36,148 nucleotides of DNA from a virus, in IMG/VR virus record IMGVR_UViG_3300031566_000183, positions 1-36,148 of that record, one strand, 5' to 3'. The notes below the pieces were generated by a model. The model had not been told where the DNA came from, did not search any database, and saw only the letters and a program-made list of their open reading frames with translations. The position numbers and the translations under genes are program-made. This document shows, piece by piece, positions 32,953 to 36,148 of this stretch; positions within the stretch are counted from its first letter, which is position 1, and every line of letters starts with the position of its first letter.

Positions 32953-33305
32953 TACTTTCTCATTTCAGCAATAATAACATCAATATGCTCTTCAGCCAAT
33001 CCCTTAATAAATAATTCATTTCTTACAGCATCTTTAAATTCACTCATAGTCATTCCTTTACCGGATGCTTTTTCAATTTTCCATTGAATATCCAATCTTG
33101 CTATAATATCCCTTATTAAGTCTTTGTCATTTTCAATCTCCCTTCTCTCTGTCATCCAAGCATAAAGTAAATCCTTTACTACATCTGTCTTGGTTTTTCC
33201 TTTAGCCAAAGAGTAGAAAGTAAGATATTTGTGAAGTCGTATAGGTAAAAATGCGCCTAATAACTTCACATCATCTCTTTTAGTTTGTGCTTTAAATATG
33301 CCCAT
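32952..33305 (-). CDS. Ribbon-helix-helix-like protein (candidate)
   Basis: I start at ATG 33305, one base after the ssDNA-binding protein's stop; a longer version from 33395 overlaps that gene deeply. The product is about 117 residues: MGIFKAQTKRDDVKLLGAFL, then a ribbon-helix-helix-like stretch PIRLHKYLTFYSLAKGKTKT, DVVKDLLYAWMTERR, and a helical C-terminus. RHH proteins bind DNA as dimers and often autoregulate. Its place between the SSB and the recombinase suggests regulation of this block, but function is not known. Confidence 0.5.
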   Translation of the reverse strand: MGIFKAQTKRDDVKLLGAFLPIRLHKYLTFYSLAKGKTKTDVVKDLLYAWMTERREIENDKDLIRDIIARLDIQWKIEKASGKGMTMSEFKDAVRNELFIKGLAEEHIDVIIAEMRK

Positions 33306-33306
33306 A

Positions 33307-34395
33307 TCATTTTCCTTCTTTTTCATCCATGCAGTCTGCCCAAATCGTACATTTGTCGCAGGCATCAAACTTTTCGGTATCCGTACCGAATTCATGCCCG
33401 TGTGGGCATTTCTTCTCTATTCCTGTATTTGGAGGTTCAGGTGAAGTTTTCCTTGTAGAATGTCTTACAGGTTTTTCATCCACTTCCGGTTCTTTTTCCG
33501 GTTCACGTGATCTGCGAAAGGATTTTGGTTTTTCCTTCTCTGTTTCAACAGGAACTGGACGTCTCCTGCGTGGAGTTTCAGTTTCCTCTGCTTCTGGTCT
33601 GGGTGTTCTTCTCTTTCGTGAAACCGGTTCTTCCTCAATTTCTGTTAACTTGCCTCCTGTTTCATCTTCCTCAAGTTCAAAGAATTTATTTGAAAGTTCT
33701 TCATAAGATAAAACAGTAAGAAGTTTATCAAGATCAGGAACTTCATCAAGTATAGTTTCCTCATAGGGATCCCTGTCAAAAAATTTGATTTTCCTTGCTT
33801 TAGGAAAAGTATTCCTGCCAAGTTTCTCCCAGGCAAAAGTAATTTCCAAAGTCTTCCCTTCTTCCAGATCAGGAAATACTTCATTGTTTTCATCCTCTTC
33901 CAGTTCATCATTTAAAATATCCTGGAAAAGTTTCTGGCTCATATCCCATACATGAGGAATTTCATCAAAGTCTTTTTGTTCGATAGGAACAACAATATAT
34001 AAATTACGTGACTTAGCGTAAAGTTCAGTTGTCTCTTCCTTATCCGCTCCTTCAGCAAAACGTTTTTTCTGATAGTCACATATAGGACACGGCTTTCCTA
34101 TTGATTTTGGACAAACTACCGTATCATTATCTGCTCCTACGTTTCTGTGAATTTTAAAAGGTCGTTTATACCATAAACTTCCAACTGGAGCCATTTCATG
34201 ATTAGGATGTTTCGGATCAGAGACTAAGTAAGGTAAGAAATCAAGCAATACCTTTCTTGTGTTCTCTTCAGCATTATAAATCTTTGTTCCTTTTGGAAGA
34301 TTTAAGTATCCATATGAAGCACCTGCTGTTTTTTGTTTCTGTGCATCTTTTCCCACTCTTCCTTTAAAACTGCTACTTTTGTGTTTCGTTGTCAT
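33307..34395 (-). CDS. gp32-like single-stranded DNA-binding protein
   Basis: The 362-residue product has a conserved zinc site near 95-106 (CPKSIGKPCPIC) in a beta-rich core (PVGSLWYKRPFKIHRNV; RNLYIVVPIEQKDF), as in T4 gp32-like phage SSBs. A low-complexity charged linker (about 255-325, rich in E, R, K and P) follows. The C-terminal region carries another Cys/His cluster (CPHGHEF, FDACDKC and WADC) instead of the plain acidic tip. It binds ssDNA and probably recruits the recombinase. The SSB stop is one base before the next start. Confidence 0.78.
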   Translation of the reverse strand: MTTKHKSSSFKGRVGKDAQKQKTAGASYGYLNLPKGTKIYNAEENTRKVLLDFLPYLVSDPKHPNHEMAPVGSLWYKRPFKIHRNVGADNDTVVCPKSIGKPCPICDYQKKRFAEGADKEETTELYAKSRNLYIVVPIEQKDFDEIPHVWDMSQKLFQDILNDELEEDENNEVFPDLEEGKTLEITFAWEKLGRNTFPKARKIKFFDRDPYEETILDEVPDLDKLLTVLSYEELSNKFFELEEDETGGKLTEIEEEPVSRKRRTPRPEAEETETPRRRRPVPVETEKEKPKSFRRSREPEKEPEVDEKPVRHSTRKTSPEPPNTGIEKKCPHGHEFGTDTEKFDACDKCTIWADCMDEKEGK

Positions 34396-34528
34396 CTTTC
34401 TTATTTTTAAATTTATTTGTTAATACATTTTCAAGTTCTTTTAAACCTATTTTCCAGAAAATTCCACATAAAAAATAGAATAATATCAGAAAACATATGA
34501 TTGCTAATATGATATAAATTATTGTCAT
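34373..34528 (-). CDS. Small single-pass membrane protein (51 aa)
   Basis: The frame from ATG 34528 overlaps the previous gene's stop (TGA 34527-34525) and ends at TAG 34375-34373, so it overlaps the next gene's start at 34395. The product begins MTIIYIILAIICFLILFYFL (one transmembrane helix) and continues with a basic, soluble tail (GLKELENVLTNKFKNKKDD). It is too small for a simple length cut-off, but the coupling on both sides argues that it is real. Function unknown; it sits oddly inside a replication block. Confidence 0.62.
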   Translation of the reverse strand: MTIIYIILAIICFLILFYFLCGIFWKIGLKELENVLTNKFKNKKDDNETQK

Positions 34529-35004
34529 TTTTGTCTTGTTAATCTTGTTGCAATTTTTAAATCAGCTTTCTTTTCCTTTAATTCCCTTTCTTTGGATAAA
34601 TCCCTCAGAACATTAGGTCCGGCAAAGTAACTCTGACCATGCAACTTTATGAGTTGTTCAAGCATATCTTTTCTTTGAATCATTGCATTTACAGCATTTT
34701 GTGCCATATCAGCCTCATATTTTGCGTCAATCACATCCTGATAAGTATTTTGATAGTCTTTATCACTCAGTATAGCACTTTGAATAGAACCTTCAGTAAC
34801 TTTTTCAATTTTATACTTATCAGGATTTTCTCTTATAGATTTATCAATCTCGGCTTTCTTAATATCCAAAATTTGTTTTGTCTCTTCAAGATTTCGTTTC
34901 GCCTCTGCTGAAATTTTAGCATATTTCATAAATAAGGATGCCTGATCTAAACATTCAAGGTCAAGAGAAGCATCATCAATTTTTAAATCCTTTTCGTAAT
35001 CCAT
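34525..35004 (-). CDS. UvsY-like recombination mediator (candidate)
   Basis: The 159-residue product is helical and charged: MDYEKDLKIDDASLDLECLD at the N-terminus, which resembles the ID-containing start of T4 UvsY, then coiled helices (SAEAKRNLEETKQILDIKKA; MIQRKDMLEQLIKLHGQ). UvsY helps load UvsX on gp32-coated DNA. Here it precedes the SSB and RecA-like genes, which fits that role. Because UvsY diverges strongly, the assignment is tentative and by layout and context. Confidence 0.48.
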   Translation of the reverse strand: MDYEKDLKIDDASLDLECLDQASLFMKYAKISAEAKRNLEETKQILDIKKAEIDKSIRENPDKYKIEKVTEGSIQSAILSDKDYQNTYQDVIDAKYEADMAQNAVNAMIQRKDMLEQLIKLHGQSYFAGPNVLRDLSKERELKEKKADLKIATRLTRQK

Positions 35005-35011
35005 AGTTTAT

Positions 35012-35227
35012 TTATTTTTCATCAATATTATATATTCCAAGGTAAACAAATTTGCCATTACCAAGTTCCCATGCCTGATGAACTTCTCCCCGCCATTCAC
35101 ACATAGACTTTTTCCCTAAATATTTTTTTATTCTATTTAAGCCATTTTGTAAAGTTGAATGGACTTCCAAATATCCAGTAAGATTGCCTTTTTCATTACA
35201 TTCAGTTATTATAAATACTTTTTTCAT
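35012..35227 (-). CDS. Hypothetical small protein
   Basis: A 71-residue product, MKKVFIITECNEKGNLTGYL ... FVYLGIYNIDEK, probably a small alpha/beta protein. No family is recognised. It lies between the gene at 35255 and the UvsY-like gene. Confidence 0.42.
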   Translation of the reverse strand: MKKVFIITECNEKGNLTGYLEVHSTLQNGLNRIKKYLGKKSMCEWRGEVHQAWELGNGKFVYLGIYNIDEK

Positions 35228-35254
35228 AATTATTTCATTTTTTTAAGTATAAAT

Positions 35255-35467
35255 TTATAGTTCAACAGTAATTCTTACATCATATAGTAACTTTATAGTG
35301 TGTCCATATTTATCTGTAATATCTTTGAGATGTAAATCAATAGATGTAATTCCAATTCCCATGTCTTGTTGAAAATTAGATATTGATTCTCTTAGAAATT
35401 TAATACACTCTGCTTCCAAACGTATTTTTGCAGCTTTTGCCTGAGTCAATGTTACAAATTCATTCAT
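35255..35467 (-). CDS. Hypothetical small protein
   Basis: A 70-residue product: MNEFVTLTQAKAAKIRLEAE, then HLKDITDKYGHTIKLLYDVR. It overlaps the upstream gene's stop by four bases. Possibly a small alpha/beta protein; no family is known to me. Confidence 0.42.
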   Translation of the reverse strand: MNEFVTLTQAKAAKIRLEAECIKFLRESISNFQQDMGIGITSIDLHLKDITDKYGHTIKLLYDVRITVEL

Positions 35468-35847
35468 TTCTTTTCAGTTTTAATTGTTAATTCGTTCTCT
35501 GTTAATGCAAAGTAAAGATTCTGAAGCTGGTGAACGTATTTAGGTAATCTTATATATGTACATTCATTAAAGTCTCCGCAAATAGCCCATTCAGCATCTA
35601 TTACAAAATATATACCTGAAGGAAAACCTTTGTGCATATAACAATGTTCTGCTGTATCTTTTTTAAATCCAAACCTCAAGAGCCATTCTTCAGTTAAGGG
35701 AATAGGTTCATATTCCTCCCGATAATCTATACTTTGTTCCATTTTATGAATATTACCGCCATTTATTATATTGACGTCATTTTCATTAAATTTAAGGCAG
35801 CCATTATAAATAATATAATTCCCGATTCTCAATTCTGTTGCTTTCAT
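35464..35847 (-). CDS. Conserved hypothetical Bacteroidota phage protein
   Basis: The 127-residue product begins MKATELRIGNYIIYNG and has EYEPIPLTEEWLLRFGF and a conserved VHQLQNLYFALTENELTI near the end. I recognise this layout from Bacteroidota phages and mobile elements, where it has no known function. It is the first gene of the minus-strand operon, starting about 30 bases from the repeat array. Confidence 0.55.
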   Translation of the reverse strand: MKATELRIGNYIIYNGCLKFNENDVNIINGGNIHKMEQSIDYREEYEPIPLTEEWLLRFGFKKDTAEHCYMHKGFPSGIYFVIDAEWAICGDFNECTYIRLPKYVHQLQNLYFALTENELTIKTEKK

Positions 35848-35878
35848 AGTTATTATTTATTTAAATTTATAATTTAAT
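35848..35878. other. AT-rich leader upstream of the early operon
   Basis: About 30 bases, almost entirely A and T, lie between the first minus-strand gene (start 35847) and the array. A promoter could lie here or in the array, but no clear Bacteroidota -7 (TAnnTTTG) box is visible. Confidence 0.3.
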
Positions 35879-36148
35879 TTTTAAAATAAGACATTCGGTT
35901 AAAGGGTACCATAGGGCCGTAGGTCTATTAATATTTTTAAAATAAGACATCTGTTCACAGGGTAACATGAAACAAAAGGTCCTAATAAGTTTTGACATAT
36001 TTGTAAAGGGTAACATAAAACACTAGGTCTATTAATATTTTAAAAAGAGACATTAAATCAGAGGGTAACATACTATACTAGGTCTATTAATATTTTAAAA
36101 AGAGACATTAAATCAGAGGGTAACATACTATACTAGGTCTATTAATAT
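35879..36148. repeat. Tandem array of five units with alternating constant and variable segments
   Basis: Units: 35879-35934 (56 bp), 35935-35990 (56), 35991-36038 (48), 36039-36093 (55) and 36094-36148 (55). Unit plan: box A TTTTAAAATAAGACAT, 8 variable bases, box B AGGGTAACAT, 8 variable bases, box C AGGTCTATTAATAT. Units 1-4 differ in the 8-base segments (e.g. TCGGTTAA/AGGGCCGT, CTGTTCAC/GAAACAAA, ATTTGTAA/AAAACACT, TAAATCAG/ACTATACT); unit 5 copies unit 4 exactly. It fills the intergenic space upstream of the early operon and reaches the window end. Confidence 0.8.

Noticed and set aside
33329-33911. Open frames on both strands within the SSB linker
   Set aside because: They follow the low-complexity linker of the SSB and have no start signals or motifs.
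35879-36148. CRISPR array
   Set aside because: The variable segments are only 8 nt and occur twice per unit; repeats are AT-rich and imperfect, units 4 and 5 are identical, and no cas genes are present.
1-36148. Complete circular phage genome
   Set aside because: The first bases do not match the terminal array, the first gene is open at base 1, and no terminase, portal or capsid gene is present.
1-36148. Integrase or attachment site
   Set aside because: No integrase-like product and no tRNA-end repeat was seen.

Overview
The window reads as part of a double-stranded DNA tailed phage (or a prophage without a visible integrase), most likely with a long non-contractile tail and a Bacteroidota host. 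The host inference rests on low GC, few strong Shine-Dalgarno sites, Bacteroidota-style signal peptides (MKK + hydrophobic stretch + SQ or lipobox) and a Bacteroidota-type fibronectin-like repeat in a tail-fibre-region gene. Terminase, portal and capsid genes are not present and presumably lie left of base 1, where the first gene is already open.

Region 1 (1-5886, + strand) is a tightly packed glycan island: an exostosin-like/FkbM fusion, two more SAM methyltransferases, a DXD glycosyltransferase, a GT2 enzyme, a two-domain glycosyltransferase and a sulfotransferase. It runs by overlaps straight into Region 2 (5886-13927), the head-tail connector and tail genes: connector, head closure, gp10-like, tail terminator, tail tube, a gpG/gpT pair with a clear -1 frameshift signal, tape measure and a large distal tail protein. 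Region 3 (13932-20730) holds four adhesin or depolymerase-like genes with apparent signal peptides: LamG, duplicated beta-helix plus Fn3-like, a second beta-helix, and a lipoprotein-like fibre tip broken by a one-base frameshift.

Region 4 (20749-35847, - strand) converges on Region 3 and is the early/replication block. Read in transcription order from the right: small hypothetical genes, a UvsY-like protein, a 52-aa membrane protein, a gp32-like ssDNA-binding protein, a ribbon-helix-helix candidate, a RecA/UvsX-like recombinase, an inserted GIY-YIG endonuclease, a RuvC-like resolvase, an HNH endonuclease, a UDP-glucuronate decarboxylase-like epimerase, then a Rad50/SbcC-like ATPase split into an N-half (Walker A, zinc hook) and a C-half (signature, Walker B) with an Mre11/SbcD-like nuclease between them, and finally many small accessory, lipoprotein and membrane-peptide genes.

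Region 5 (35879-36148) is an intergenic array of five approximately 55-bp units in which conserved boxes alternate with 8-nt variable segments. It sits upstream of the early operon and runs to the very end of the window; it may be an origin or regulatory array.

Taken together, the late strand makes the connector, tail and adhesins and probably a decorated glycan. The early strand supplies T4-like recombination-dependent replication functions, plus a sugar-nucleotide enzyme that could feed the glycan island.
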